Assembly: GCA_963794185.1 (NCBI GenBank)
Contig: CAWCDM010000105.1
Location: 31,846-95,845 of the forward strand
Direction: 5' to 3'
Length of the DNA: 64,000 bases
Source of the DNA: JAMXLO01 sp963794185
GTDB taxonomy: Bacteria > Pseudomonadota > Alphaproteobacteria > Acetobacterales > Acetobacteraceae
Shown: piece by piece, positions 20,925 through 30,020 of the stretch
Numbering within the stretch: position 1 is the first letter of the stretch
Layout of the letters: the number at the start of each line of letters is the position of its first letter
Translations under genes and position numbers: made by a program
Notes under the pieces: generated by a model
The model's input: the letters and a program-made list of their open reading frames with translations, nothing else
What the model was told of the DNA's origin: nothing
Databases searched by the model: none

Positions 20925-21145
20925 GATGACCCCCCTCTGTCGGGCGACCTGAGAGATTCAAAGCGCCCCGATGCTGCTGCTGCCCTGGGTGCTTCTTACT
21001 CCGTCGGTGCGGCGGGCGGATGGGCTGCCTGCCGGCTTTCCAGAGATCCCTGATCCCAGCGCGGTCCCTGTTGCCTGAGCGTTTCCGGGGGCCGGTTGCG
21101 CCTTCGGCGGCGGAGGCTTTCCCTCCGCTCTCTCCCGCGCCGGGT
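20925..21145 (-). promoter_or_regulatory. Tandem glycine riboswitch upstream of gcvT
   Basis: Read on the minus strand, two aptamers follow each other. The first has GCGGGAGAGAGC, then GCCGCCGAAGGCGCAA, and closes near CCCCCGGAAACGCTCAGGC. The second starts at GATCTCTGGAAAGCCG, has CACCGACGGAGTAAGAAGC and ends AATCTCTCAGGT...CGACAGAGGGGG. These are the conserved cores of the cooperative glycine aptamer. The position just before gcvT fits switching on of glycine breakdown when glycine is abundant. Confidence 0.9.
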
Positions 21146-21322
21146 GGCTGGGACGCGACGAACATGCAGGAAACCGAGTCAGGAAACAATGACGGATACG
21201 CAGAGGTGAAGGGCATGCTCACCTGCCGCCACCAGGAAGAAATCGGATGACAAAGATGCATGGCTCCTCTACGCTTGCCGCAATTCTCCGAAGCGAGCGA
21301 TCTTACAGGGAGGAAGGCAGCC

Positions 21323-22913
21323 ATGCCTGCACTCTCACGGCAAAGCGTGCCGCGGAGTGGCGATCGCTCCGATCCGCATCTGACCCGACGATCTTTGCTT
21401 GGGCTCGCCGCCCTTGGCGTCACGACCGCACCGGCACCGATGGCGTTTGCCGCGCCGCAGGGACAATTGACCTACGGGGTGCACGTGTCGCTTGCGCCTG
21501 CGTGGTTCGACCCGGGGGAGTCCGCCGGACTCGGCACACCTTACATGCTCCATTATGCACTGCACGACGCACTGCTGAAGGCGATGCCGGGCAATAATCA
21601 GGCGCCGAGCCTTGCCGAGTCGTTGTCGGCGTCGGAGGACGGCCAGACCTACGAGTTCGTCTTGCGCCAGGGCGCCACCTTCCACAACGGCGATCATGTC
21701 ACATCGGACGATGTGAAGTTCTCCTTCGAGCGCTATCGCGGCGCCAGCCAAAGTCTGCTGAAGCAGCGTGTCGCGGCGGTCGAGACGCCGGATGCGCAGC
21801 ACGTCCGGTTCAGGCTGACGCAACCATGGCCCGACTTCCTCACCTTCTATGCCGGCGTCAGCGGTGCCGCCTGGATTGTGCCGCGCAAATACCTGACCCG
21901 CGTCGGCGACGACGGCTTCAAGAAGGCGCCGATTGGTGCGGGTCCCTATCGCTTCGTCGCGTTCACCCCTGGCGTGGAACTGGTGCTGGAGGCGTTCGAG
22001 CCGGTACTGGCGCAACCCGCCGCGGATCAAGCGCCTGGTGCTGAAGGTGATCCCCGAGGAGGCCACGCGGCTGGCCGCGCTGAGGCGGGGTGAGATCGAT
22101 ATTGCCTATTCGATCCGGGGAGAGCTTGCCGGCGAGTTGCTGCAGACGCCGGGACTGAGCCTCAAGCCGGTGGTCGTCCAGGGCGTCGCCAGCGTTTATT
22201 TCGTTGATCAATGGGATCCGAATTCGCCCTGGCACGATGTGCGCGTGCGGCGCGCCGCCAATCTTGCGATCGACCGCAAGATGATCAGTGACGCGCTGAC
22301 CAGGGGGTATTCGCGCGTCACCGGCAATCCCCTTGTCCCCGATATGTTCGAGTTCTACTGGCAACCACCGGCACCGGTATACGACCCCGCCCGGGCGCGA
22401 CACTTGCTCGCCGAGGCGGGCCATTCCAATGGCTTCGATGCCGGCTCCTACAACTGCGACTCCTCTTACGCCAATCTCGGCGAGGCGGTGGTCAACAACC
22501 TGAGTGAGGTCGGAATCCGGAGCAAGCTGCGCCCCATCGAGCGGGCTGCCTTCTTCAAGGCTTTTGCCGAGAAGGCGTTCAAGAACCTCGTTCAGGCCGG
22601 GGCCGGCGGATTCGGCAATGCGGCGACGCGGCTGGAGAGTCATGCGGTCCGGGGCGGCACGTTCGCCCACGGCAACTATCCGGATCTCGACGCGCTGTTC
22701 CAGCAGCAGGCGGGGGAGCTTGACTACAAGCGCCGCACGGCGATCCTGCACCGGATGCAGCAGATCGTGAACGAGCGAGCGATCTACGCGCCGATCTGGC
22801 AGCTCGGCTTCCTCAGCGGCGTGGGTCCGCGTGTCGCCGAGTCGAGTTTCGGACGCATTCCAGGGTACGCCTACACCGCACCATACGAAGAGCTGGCGCT
22901 TAACGGAACCTGA
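21323..22913 (+). pseudogene. Periplasmic peptide-type (family 5) binding protein, frameshifted
   Basis: Reading starts at the ATG at 21323, preceded by GGGAGGAAGG, with a Tat-like leader (HLTRRSLLGLAALGV). The first frame holds GQLTYGVHVSLAPAWFDPGE, LAESLSASEDGQTYEFVLRQ and TSDDVKFSFERY. At about 22004 one extra base in GAGCCGGTACTGG shifts to the frame giving YWRNPPRIKRLVLKVIPEE and the rest of the lobe to GYAYTAPYEELALNGT. Together about 530 residues, the normal size for DppA/OppA-like proteins. No transporter genes adjoin. Confidence 0.82.
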
Positions 22914-23005
22914 AGGGTTTCGCTCACGCCATACGATGGAGCATCCACTCCGTCCGACCTTGCCCCGCGGTTCGGAGAAGATCGGCATTGCTACCCGGCC
23001 CTTGA

Positions 23006-23025
23006 TGCTAGCATAATTGCTAGCA
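23006..23025. promoter_or_regulatory. Palindromic operator of the first RHH/PIN toxin-antitoxin pair
   Basis: TGCTAGCA TAAT TGCTAGCA: two identical self-palindromic 8-mers around a 4-bp AT spacer, ending 16 bp before the antitoxin ATG. This is the expected layout for ribbon-helix-helix autoregulation (FitA/VapB type). Confidence 0.72.
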
Positions 23026-23041
23026 GACAGGACGGTGACCC

Positions 23042-23299
23042 ATGGCGACACTTCTCGTACGCGATCTGGACGATGACCTGGTGCGGCTGTTGAAGCAGCG
23101 GGCCAGAGGCCATGCGCGATCGGCCGAAGCAGAGCATCGTGCCATCCTGGAAGCCGCGCTGCGGCCCGGTGGTGAGAACTTCGCCGTGCGCGCCAGGCGC
23201 CTGCAGGACGAGACGCGTGGAAACGTGCATACCGACAGCGCCTTGCTGATCCGCTCGGACCGCGACCGCCGTGGGGCCGATGGCGACGGCCTCGCGTAG
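23042..23299 (+). CDS. FitA/VapB-type ribbon-helix-helix antitoxin
   Basis: 85 residues. The N-terminal MATLLVRDLDDDLVRLLKQR is the RHH fold, followed by the signature RSAEAEHRAILEAAL shared by FitA-like antitoxins. The acidic/basic C-terminus would wrap the toxin. It overlaps the PIN toxin gene and has a palindromic operator 16 bp upstream, so the pair is self-regulated. Homologous to the antitoxin at 35890-36138. Confidence 0.88.
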   Translation: MATLLVRDLDDDLVRLLKQRARGHARSAEAEHRAILEAALRPGGENFAVRARRLQDETRGNVHTDSALLIRSDRDRRGADGDGLA

Positions 23300-23726
23300 C
23301 GCAGGGGCAAGCGTCGTCGTCGACGCGTCGGTGGCCGTAAAGTGGGTGGTCGCCGAGAACGACGCCGAGGCAGCTTTGCGATTGTTGGAGAGCAACCTCA
23401 GCCTGTTTGCCCCGGCGCATTGGCCGGCCGAAGCCGCGAATGCTCTCTGGGCGGCATGCCGGCGTGGTGAACTCAGCGAGCAGCAGGCCCACGAGCGTGT
23501 GATCGCACTGGCCGAGGCCCCGGTCGCCACAGCGCCGCTTGCTCCGCTTGCCGCTGCCGCAATGACCATCGCGCTCCGGCTGGGCGTCTCGGTCTACGAC
23601 GCGCTCTACCTGGCACTGGCGGAACAGCAGGACGCGGCGCTCGTTACCGCCGACCGGCGCCTGTTCGAGGCGGCTCGGCGCGACAAGCAGCTTCGCGGCA
23701 GGATGCGCTGGATCGCCGATGCCTGA
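23280..23726 (+). CDS. PIN-domain ribonuclease toxin (VapC/FitB family)
   Basis: About 148 residues from the ATG at 23280 (an upstream GTG at 23271 is possible); it overlaps the antitoxin gene by 20 bp. Catalytic acidic residues: Asp in VVVDASVAVKWV, Glu in PAEAANALW, Asp in SVYDALYLALAE and VTADRRL. It should cleave RNA when the antitoxin is lost. About 30-40 percent similar by eye to the PIN protein at 35468-35893, so the two modules are paralogues. Confidence 0.87.
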   Translation: MATASRSAGASVVVDASVAVKWVVAENDAEAALRLLESNLSLFAPAHWPAEAANALWAACRRGELSEQQAHERVIALAEAPVATAPLAPLAAAAMTIALRLGVSVYDALYLALAEQQDAALVTADRRLFEAARRDKQLRGRMRWIADA

Positions 23727-24308
23727 TCAGAACTGGTAGTCCAGTGTCCAGGCCGATTGGTTCGGCCTGGGCGGCTCGCAGACGATCGGCACGGCGTTCG
23801 GCGTGCGGATGTTCGGCTCGATCCCCATCGCCGCGCGTAACGCGCGGAACAGCGCGCCGTGCGCGACCACCAGCACCGCGGGCGGCAGTGCGATCGCCCG
23901 GTCGATCGCGGCCACCGCGCGCCGCCGCAGCGCCGGAAAAGTCTCGGCGCCCTCGGGCGTGAAGCGGCCGGCCACCCAGTCGGCGAACCACCCGCTCATC
24001 GCCTGGCCTTCCTGCACGCCGAACGACACCTCGCGCAGGTCCGGATCGATGGCGACCGGCAGGCCGAGCGCCTCACTGGCGATCTCGGCGGTGACACGTG
24101 CCCGCGACAGCGGCGAGGCGACGATCGTGGCGATGCCGCGATTGCGCAACCTCGCAGCCGCCGACCGGGCCTGGGCGAGCCCGGTCGCGTTCAGCGGGAT
24201 GTCGACATTGCCCTGGGAGATGCCGCGGGCGTTCCAGTCGGTCTCGCCGTGACGCAGGAACCAGAACGGGATGCGTGCAAGCGTGGCCTCCTGGAACGCC
24301 CCATCCAC
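23727..24308 (-). CDS. Histidine phosphatase superfamily (phosphoglycerate-mutase-like)
   Basis: 193 residues. It has the phosphohistidine motif LRHGETDWNARG, the conserved Arg in SPLSRARVTAEI, the Glu in LREVSFGVQEGQ and the second catalytic His in LVVAHGALFRALR. A small cytosolic phosphatase; the substrate is not predictable. It meets the PIN toxin gene tail to tail with no gap, and the GST gene lies 1 bp upstream on the same strand. Confidence 0.85.
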   Translation of the reverse strand: MDGAFQEATLARIPFWFLRHGETDWNARGISQGNVDIPLNATGLAQARSAAARLRNRGIATIVASPLSRARVTAEIASEALGLPVAIDPDLREVSFGVQEGQAMSGWFADWVAGRFTPEGAETFPALRRRAVAAIDRAIALPPAVLVVAHGALFRALRAAMGIEPNIRTPNAVPIVCEPPRPNQSAWTLDYQF

Positions 24309-24309
24309 C

Positions 24310-24927
24310 TCAGTTCAGGCCTTCCTGCTGCATCACGCGGGCGACCGCGGGGCGCGCCAGCATGCGGTTGAGATGCGCCTCGCAGTTGGGCGGCAGCTTC
24401 ATGCCCATGCGCTTGCCGCCCCAGAACTCGACATAGAACAGCGCGGAGTCGGCGATCGAGAACGTACCGGCCACGTAATCCTTGCCGGCCAGCGCCTTGT
24501 CGAGCACGGCAAAACCTTTCTCGACGATTTCCTTGCCGCGCTCCTTCACCTTGTCCTCGTCCGCCGGATTGGGCGTATAGTTCGACGCACGGAACAGCCG
24601 GGAAAAACCCTGCATGTGGATCGTGGCGACCGCGTAGTCGAGCGCCTCGATGCCGCGCGTCTGGGCTTCCACATCGTCCGGCAGCAGCTTCTTCTCTGGA
24701 TTGGTGCGTGCGAGCCAGAAGGCGATAGCGGGATACTCGGTCAGCACCGAGCCATCGTCGCGCACCAAGGTCGGCACCTTCGACTTCGGATTGACCGCGG
24801 TGAAGTCCGGCTTGAACTGCGCGCCCTCGCGCAGGTTCACCAGTTGCGCCTCGTACGGCTTGCCGATCTCCTCGAGCAGCACGTGGATGCCGACCGAGCA
24901 TGCGCCCGGCGAATACATCAGCTTCAT
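24310..24927 (-). CDS. Glutathione S-transferase
   Basis: 205 residues. The thioredoxin-like N-domain starts MKLMYSPGACSVGIHVLLEE, a beta-class-like start with Ser/Cys in the active-site loop, followed by KSKVPTLVRDDGSVLTEYPA (cis-Pro and glutathione-binding S/E). The C-domain has KDYVAGTFSIADSALFY. It is 33 bp downstream of the flavin monooxygenase and may be co-transcribed with it. Confidence 0.88.
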   Translation of the reverse strand: MKLMYSPGACSVGIHVLLEEIGKPYEAQLVNLREGAQFKPDFTAVNPKSKVPTLVRDDGSVLTEYPAIAFWLARTNPEKKLLPDDVEAQTRGIEALDYAVATIHMQGFSRLFRASNYTPNPADEDKVKERGKEIVEKGFAVLDKALAGKDYVAGTFSIADSALFYVEFWGGKRMGMKLPPNCEAHLNRMLARPAVARVMQQEGLN

Positions 24928-24960
24928 AACTCTTCTCCCTCCGTGGTTGCGAACCCCCCG

Positions 24961-26301
24961 TCACGCACCGATGCGCGGACGGTCGAGACCGAGGTTCTCG
25001 CGCAATGTGGTGCCGCGATAGTCGTTGTGAAACAGGCCGCGGCGTTGCAGTTCGGGGACGACGTGGCGGACGAACTCCTCATAGCCGCCCGGCACGTGCG
25101 ACGCCGCAACCACATAGCCGTCGCAGGCGCGGCCGGCAAACCATTCCTCCATCCCGTCCGCGACATCCTTCGCGGTGCCGACGAATCGCGGATGGTCATG
25201 GAACGTTCCGCGATGGCTGATCTCCATGAAGTCGCGCGTCGTCGGGTTGCGCTTGCCGAGCAGACGGAACACGCGGTCGCGCAGTCCCTGCACGCCGGTC
25301 CAGCTCATGATCTCGTCCTCGGTCCATGGTTCGTCGATCGGCTTTGCGGACAGATCGACGTTCAGCACTTCCGACAGCAGCGACAGGCTGTCGATCTCCT
25401 TCGGCAGGCGGTCGATCGTTGCGGCCTTGTCCTCCGCCTCGGCGCGCGTCTCGCCGACCACAGTGTATATGCCGGCCGCGACGAACACCTTCTCCGGGTC
25501 GCGTCCCGCATCGGCGATCTGCTGCTTGAATGCCGCATAGTCGGCCTTCGCGTTCTCCAGCGTATGGTAGTTGACAAAGACCAGCTCAGCCCAGCGCGCC
25601 GCGAAGCGACGCCCGCGCCCGCTCTGCCCGGCCTGGATCAGCACAGGACGTCCCTGCGCCGAACGCGGCACGGTGAACGGTCCGCGCGAGCGAAAATATT
25701 GTCCCACGTGATCCAGGCGCCGCACCTTGTCCGGATGGGCGAACAGGCCAGTCGTCTTGTCGATCACGATCGCATCGTCGTCCCAGGAATCCCAGTGCCC
25801 TGTTACGACTTTCAGGAATTCGTCGGCGCGATCGTAGCGCTGGTCGTGCTCGCCGTGCGACGCATGCCCCATGTTCAGCGCCTCGCCGTCGTTCATCGAC
25901 GTGACGATGTTCCAGGCGGCGCGGCCATCGGTCATCAGGTCGAGCGTGGCGTAGACGCGCGCGACGTGGAACGGCTCGTAGTACGTAGTGGAATACGTCG
26001 CGCCCAGCCCGAGCCGTTCGGTCGCCATGCCCATCACGGTAAGGATGGTCAGCGGGTCCATCTTCACGCAGCGTATGCCGTTGGCGACGGTGTGCGCATG
26101 GTCGCCGCCGTAGCGATCCGGCATCGCCAGCCGATCGTCGAAGAAGCCGACATGGAACTTGCCGGCTTCAAGCACGCGGGCGATGTGACGGTAGTAGTCG
26201 GCGGTCATGAATGCGGGCGAAGCCTCCGGATGACGCCAGGAGCCGACGAAGTTTGTGCAGTTCTGGGCTTGCAGGAAGGCCACGAGAGTCATCTGGCGCA
26301 T
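24961..26301 (-). CDS. LLM-class flavin monooxygenase, nitrilotriacetate monooxygenase component A family
   Basis: 446 residues from the ATG at 26301, which has AAGGAG 6 bp upstream. It belongs to the NtaA/SnaA/DszA group of FMNH2-dependent two-component monooxygenases: FHVGFFDDRLAMPD, TERLGLGATYSTTYYEPF, SGRAAWN-like GRAAWNIVTSMN, and RPVLIQAGQSGRGRRFAAR. It needs a separate flavin reductase, which is not in the window. Substrates of the group include NTA, EDTA and sulfonated compounds; this one is open. Confidence 0.85.
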   Translation of the reverse strand: MRQMTLVAFLQAQNCTNFVGSWRHPEASPAFMTADYYRHIARVLEAGKFHVGFFDDRLAMPDRYGGDHAHTVANGIRCVKMDPLTILTVMGMATERLGLGATYSTTYYEPFHVARVYATLDLMTDGRAAWNIVTSMNDGEALNMGHASHGEHDQRYDRADEFLKVVTGHWDSWDDDAIVIDKTTGLFAHPDKVRRLDHVGQYFRSRGPFTVPRSAQGRPVLIQAGQSGRGRRFAARWAELVFVNYHTLENAKADYAAFKQQIADAGRDPEKVFVAAGIYTVVGETRAEAEDKAATIDRLPKEIDSLSLLSEVLNVDLSAKPIDEPWTEDEIMSWTGVQGLRDRVFRLLGKRNPTTRDFMEISHRGTFHDHPRFVGTAKDVADGMEEWFAGRACDGYVVAASHVPGGYEEFVRHVVPELQRRGLFHNDYRGTTLRENLGLDRPRIGA

Positions 26302-26448
26302 CGCTTCTCCTTGCGTGGTGGCGCGTCGCCACGGACTTTCCCTACCATGCTCCGACCGTGCTGCCCACGCCGGTGCCGGGTCGGGCTCTGCCCTGGCTTG
26401 GCGCGCTGTTAGGGATAATGTTATATCTTCTGGCATATTTGGATAGAG

Positions 26449-27060
26449 TTGACGGTGGGCTGGCAGGATCAGGGACGGCAGGAACACGGGTGGTTCGGCA
26501 ATGGCACCGCCCCCAAACAGCCCGATCACGGCGACGATGCGGGCGGTGGTGGCACAATCGGTGGTGGCGGTCGCGGTGGTTCGGTGTTCGCCCCCAATGC
26601 CCTGGACCGGAGGATCGAGGCAGTTGCTCGTGGCGCGATTGGAGCAATGCCGGCGGCATCGCGAAGGCAAGCGGAAGGTCTGACCGACGCGCGTGGCGTG
26701 GCGGCACTGAAGACCGCCATGACGGCCTGGATCGACAGTGCCAAACTCGGCTCGGTGGATTTCGCCGACCGGTTCTTTGGCCGCGAGCCTGGCGATCCCA
26801 TCGTTGTGAGGCTGCGAGAGGCCGCCCGCCTGGCCGCGACGGCCCAGAGCTAAGCCGAACTCGGCGCCGCGGCTAGTGCGCTCGGGGCTGCCATGTTTGG
26901 TGTGGGCCTGAATCGGTGGCAACGCTTCCTTGCCGCCGCGGGGGATCGCGCCCGCGATCCGGCGACGGTGGCGGCGATCCAGAACAGTCGACGGCCGCCA
27001 GAAACTGGCGGCGGCGGCGGCATTACAATCGGCAGCGACCGCAGTACAATTGGCAGCGAC
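26449..27060 (+). pseudogene. Decayed hypothetical ORF interrupted by an in-frame stop
   Basis: A TTG-started frame of 134 codons (GWQDQGRQEHGWFGNGTAP, a Gly-rich stretch, then VFAPNALDRRIEAVARGAIG) meets TAA at 26851. The same frame continues coding-like beyond the stop: AELGAAASALGAAMFGVGLN then RWQRFLAAAGDRARDPATVA. It then runs into a short tandem repeat. I read this as one gene broken by a nonsense codon. No family recognised. Confidence 0.45.
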
Positions 27061-27070
27061 CGCAGTACAA
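27026..27070. repeat. Short tandem repeat, 21-bp unit
   Basis: The unit ACAATTGGCAGCGACCGCAGT occurs twice in direct tandem with one mismatch, followed by a partial third copy (ACAATTCTG). It encodes repeated IGSDRST in the plus frame. Local replication slippage is the likely origin; too few copies for a CRISPR. Confidence 0.7.
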
Positions 27071-27121
27071 TTCTGTCTGACGCCAGGCAGCCTGGGATCG
27101 GGCGGCGCCCTCAGCGGAAAT

Positions 27122-27170
27122 CCAAGAGGCGGAGCCTCTTGGTGGGGCTCGGGGCAAAGTCCCGATCCAG
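27122..27170. repeat. REP-like hairpin
   Basis: CCAAGAGGC GGA GCCTCTTGG forms a perfect 9-bp stem at 27122-27142, followed by GGGGCTCGGGGCAAAGTCCC. The make-up resembles the block at 15008-15165. It lies upstream of the methyltransferase gene. Confidence 0.72.
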
Positions 27171-27255
27171 CCTGACACAAGCGGTCATCCTGGCGGTATT
27201 TGCTGCTATTCGCTACACAAGCCCGATGCTCGCATCGGGACCCCGGCCCGGCCAG

Positions 27256-28101
27256 ATGGCACTGCTGGCGTTGCGTCGCGCTGCAACCGGCTGGCTCGCA
27301 CAACTGCGGCAGGTCCTGTCGTTCCGACCTGCGCTCGGCATCCCGAGACGCATGTCATCGGAGGAGTGGGCGCTTGCCGGCAACGCGCTCGCCGGTAGCT
27401 GCCCGGTATGTGGCACGCGGCGGGTTTTGTTTCGCGATTTCACCGAAAACCTGCGGGAGTCGGGCGCCTGCTCAGAGTGTGGGGCTTCAAATCGCCAGCG
27501 GCAGATGGCATTCGTGCTGCGCACAAGCCTGGGGCTTGCACCGACCGGTCGTTTCACTTTTCCGGAGATCTGCCGGATCTACAACGCGGAGGCGAACGGA
27601 CCATTGCACCGGGCGCTGGAGGATGCCCCTGACTACATATGCTCGGAATATGTCGGCGACGGATATGCGCCGGGCTCATCCGTGAACGGCGTACGGCATG
27701 AGGACCTCGAACGGCTGTCGTTTGCCGATGAAACCATCGACGTCATGCTGTCGAGCGACGTGCTGGAGCACGTGGCCGACGCCTATCGCGCGCATCATGA
27801 CATATTCCGCGTGCTGCGCCGCGGCGGCGTGCACATCTTCACGGTGCCCTATATGGCGGGTGAACGCGACGACGTGCGCGCGCGAACGGTCAGCGGCCGG
27901 ATCGAGCATCTGGAGGAGCCAATATACCACGGTGATCCGCTGCGGCCGGGCCAGGGCATCCTCGTCTGGCGCATTTTCAGCGCGGAGATGCTCACGCGCC
28001 TGCAGGAGATCGGCTTCACAACCACAACGCTGTCGCTGCACGAGCCGATCCACGGCATCATCGGCGACAATGCATGGGTGTTCGTGGCGCGCAAGCCGTA
28101 A
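27256..28101 (+). CDS. SAM-dependent methyltransferase with N-terminal zinc-ribbon-like motif
   Basis: About 281 residues from the ATG at 27256; the frame is open upstream through repeat sequence, so the exact start is uncertain (27226 and 27352 also possible). Near residue 50 a CPVCGTRR...CSECGASNRQ pair could bind zinc. The methyltransferase part includes LSFADETIDVMLSSDVLEHV, the post-I/motif II region, and DIFRVLRRGGVHIFTVPYMAG. Such proteins often modify sugars or lipids in surface polymer clusters. No partner genes are adjacent. It ends 14 bp from the convergent prs gene. Confidence 0.75.
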   Translation: MALLALRRAATGWLAQLRQVLSFRPALGIPRRMSSEEWALAGNALAGSCPVCGTRRVLFRDFTENLRESGACSECGASNRQRQMAFVLRTSLGLAPTGRFTFPEICRIYNAEANGPLHRALEDAPDYICSEYVGDGYAPGSSVNGVRHEDLERLSFADETIDVMLSSDVLEHVADAYRAHHDIFRVLRRGGVHIFTVPYMAGERDDVRARTVSGRIEHLEEPIYHGDPLRPGQGILVWRIFSAEMLTRLQEIGFTTTTLSLHEPIHGIIGDNAWVFVARKP

Positions 28102-28115
28102 CCGCGTCGCCGACG

Positions 28116-29047
28116 TCAATCGAACAGCGAACTCACCGAACTCTCATCCGAAATGCGCCGCATCGCCTCGGCCATCAGCGGCGCAATCGTCAGCACACGG
28201 ATGTTCGGCGCCTGCAGCACCGCTTCGGTTGCCAGGATGGAATCCGTGATCGTCATGATCTCGATCGGCGAGGACGCGATGCGCGCCACAGCGCCGCCCG
28301 ACAGCACCCCGTGCGTCACATAGGCACTCGCCGAACGCGCCCCGTGCCTCAGCAGCGCCTCTGCCGCATTGCAGTGCGTGCCGCCGGAGTCCACCAGGTC
28401 GTCGATCAGGATGCAGTCACGGCCTTCCACATCGCCGATGACGTTCATCACCTCGGAATGTCCGGCCCGCTCACGCCGCTTGTCGATGATCGCGAGATCA
28501 CAATTGAGCCGCGTGGCGATCTGGCGTGCCCGCAGCACGCCGCCGACATCTGGCGAAACGATCATGAGGTCGCGCCCCTTGTAGCGCTCCTGGATGTCGC
28601 GCGAATAGAGCGGTGCGGCGTACAGATTGTCCACCGGGATGTCGAAGAACCCCTGTATCTGCGCGGCATGTAGGTCCATCGTCAACACGCGGTTGGCGCC
28701 GGCCTCGGTGATCAGGTTGGCGACCAGCTTGGCGCTGATCGGCGAGCGCGACGTGGTCTTCCGATCCTGCCGCGCATAGCCGAAATACGGGATCACCGCG
28801 GTGACCCGTCGCGCCGACGACCGGCGCAAGGCATCCAGCGTGACCAGCAGCTCCATCAGCGTATCGTTGGCCGGAAACGATGTCGGCTGCACAACGAAGA
28901 CGTCCTCGCCGCGGACGTTCTCCTGGATCTCGACGAACACCTCCATGTCGGCGAACCGGCGGATCGAGGCGCGCGTCAGTGGCAGGTTGAGCACCGCGGC
29001 CATTGTTTCGGCGAGCGGACGATTGCGTTGCCGGCGACGATCTTCAT
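28116..29047 (-). CDS. prs: Ribose-phosphate pyrophosphokinase, N-terminal frameshift
   Basis: Makes PRPP for nucleotides, His and Trp. The body is intact: VIPYFGYARQDRK (catalytic loop), DLHAAQIQGFFDIPVDNL and the PRPP loop ILIDDLVDSGGTHCNAA. The usual N-terminus MKIVAGN is encoded at 29047, but the next codons read GCAATCGTCCGCTCGCC, one base short of the expected SNRPLAETMAAVL. The long frame therefore opens only at 29003. As prs is essential, a consensus error near 29023 is the simplest reading. Last gene of the block hldD-lgt-MidA-pgeF-lipoprotein-prs. Confidence 0.92.
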
Positions 29048-29069
29048 GCTGCGCGGCGACAAGAAATGT

Positions 29070-30017
29070 TCATTGGACTTTTCGCTCGCTGTCCGGTTGG
29101 GCGCCTTCTAGCAACGCCCCCTGGGCCTGTCCATGAACCGGTTGGCCGAAGTCATGTCCCGACTGGCGCAGTATGACATCGTTCACGCCGCCCGAGGCTT
29201 CGCTTGCCACCACCATGGCGACGTCCGCCCAGTAGTGGTCCAGCGAGCCGGCGGGGATTTCGTTGAGCTGCACCACCCTGCCGCGCTCGTCGCCGTTCGC
29301 CGCCTTGACGCTCCATTGTATCTCCACCCGCTGCTGGCCGCCGCCGATGGGCACCATGCGAACGTTGCCCTGGACGATGAAGTCGGCGCCGTCGGGACCG
29401 TCCTGCACCACGGGACCGAAGCCGGCGAGGTGGGATTTCATCTGCTTGGTCAGCGACACGTTGCCGTCGCCGGGCGCGCCCGTGACCGGCAGGAGCTGCA
29501 CCTTGGCAACACGGTTGTAGAGACTCTTCGGATCGGCGCGGAGCGCGGTCGTCTGGATGCCGGTGAGCAAGGTGGCGATCTTCGGTGCGGCATCGCTCGC
29601 CGCGTGGCGCAGGACGTCCGTCGATGCGGCGGCCCAGTCCGCGGTGGGGACCGGGCGGCCTTCCGCCTTGCCCTTGTCCTCCCCCTTCGGGTTCAGCACG
29701 CTGTAGACGGGTACCACGGTGTCGCCGCGCTGCTCGGCGCTGGTCACAAGCTGCCAGTCGTTCTGGCGCACCTGGTCGGCGACCGCCGGCACCTCCTGGG
29801 TCTGCAGGCCGGTTGCCAGGGCGCTGGCGAATTCCCGCGTCGCGGCGTCGGGCAGCAGGGCGTTGGCCGGCGGCGGCACAGCCAGCCGAGGCGTCGGCGG
29901 CTGCGCGAGCTGCCTGGCCGTGGCGCCGGGATTGCCGAGGAACGGCTCCGGCAGGTCGCCGCACGAGGCGAACAGCAGCGGAGTGAGGAGAATGAACAGG
30001 CTCTGTCGGGAAATCAC
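29070..30017 (-). CDS. Conserved lipoprotein between pgeF and prs
   Basis: 315 residues with a lipoprotein signal (LFILLTPLLFASCG; lipobox F-A-S-C). A Pro/Ala-rich linker follows, then a mixed domain with QEVPAVADQVRQNDWQLVTS and MVPIGGGQQRVEIQWSVKAA. It starts 3 bp after pgeF ends, so the two are co-transcribed. Predicted periplasmic, anchored to the membrane; the function is unknown, and the position is typical of this gene in the family's genomes. Confidence 0.68.
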   Translation of the reverse strand: MISRQSLFILLTPLLFASCGDLPEPFLGNPGATARQLAQPPTPRLAVPPPANALLPDAATREFASALATGLQTQEVPAVADQVRQNDWQLVTSAEQRGDTVVPVYSVLNPKGEDKGKAEGRPVPTADWAAASTDVLRHAASDAAPKIATLLTGIQTTALRADPKSLYNRVAKVQLLPVTGAPGDGNVSLTKQMKSHLAGFGPVVQDGPDGADFIVQGNVRMVPIGGGQQRVEIQWSVKAANGDERGRVVQLNEIPAGSLDHYWADVAMVVASEASGGVNDVILRQSGHDFGQPVHGQAQGALLEGAQPDSERKVQ

Positions 30018-30020
30018 GAA

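Noticed and set aside
21990..22010. Programmed frameshift in the family 5 binding protein
   Set aside because: No slippery heptamer or pairing signal is present; the extra G fits a sequence error or mutation better.
21963..23492. 509-codon minus-strand open frame
   Set aside because: Runs antisense through the frameshifted binding protein and the toxin-antitoxin pair, with no domain.
24271..26412. 713-codon plus-strand open frame
   Set aside because: It lies opposite the GST and flavin monooxygenase genes. Its translation is rich in His/Arg/Gln with no domain, as expected for the antisense of a high-GC gene.
27026..27070. Possible CRISPR repeats
   Set aside because: Only two full direct units without spacers; no cas genes in the window.
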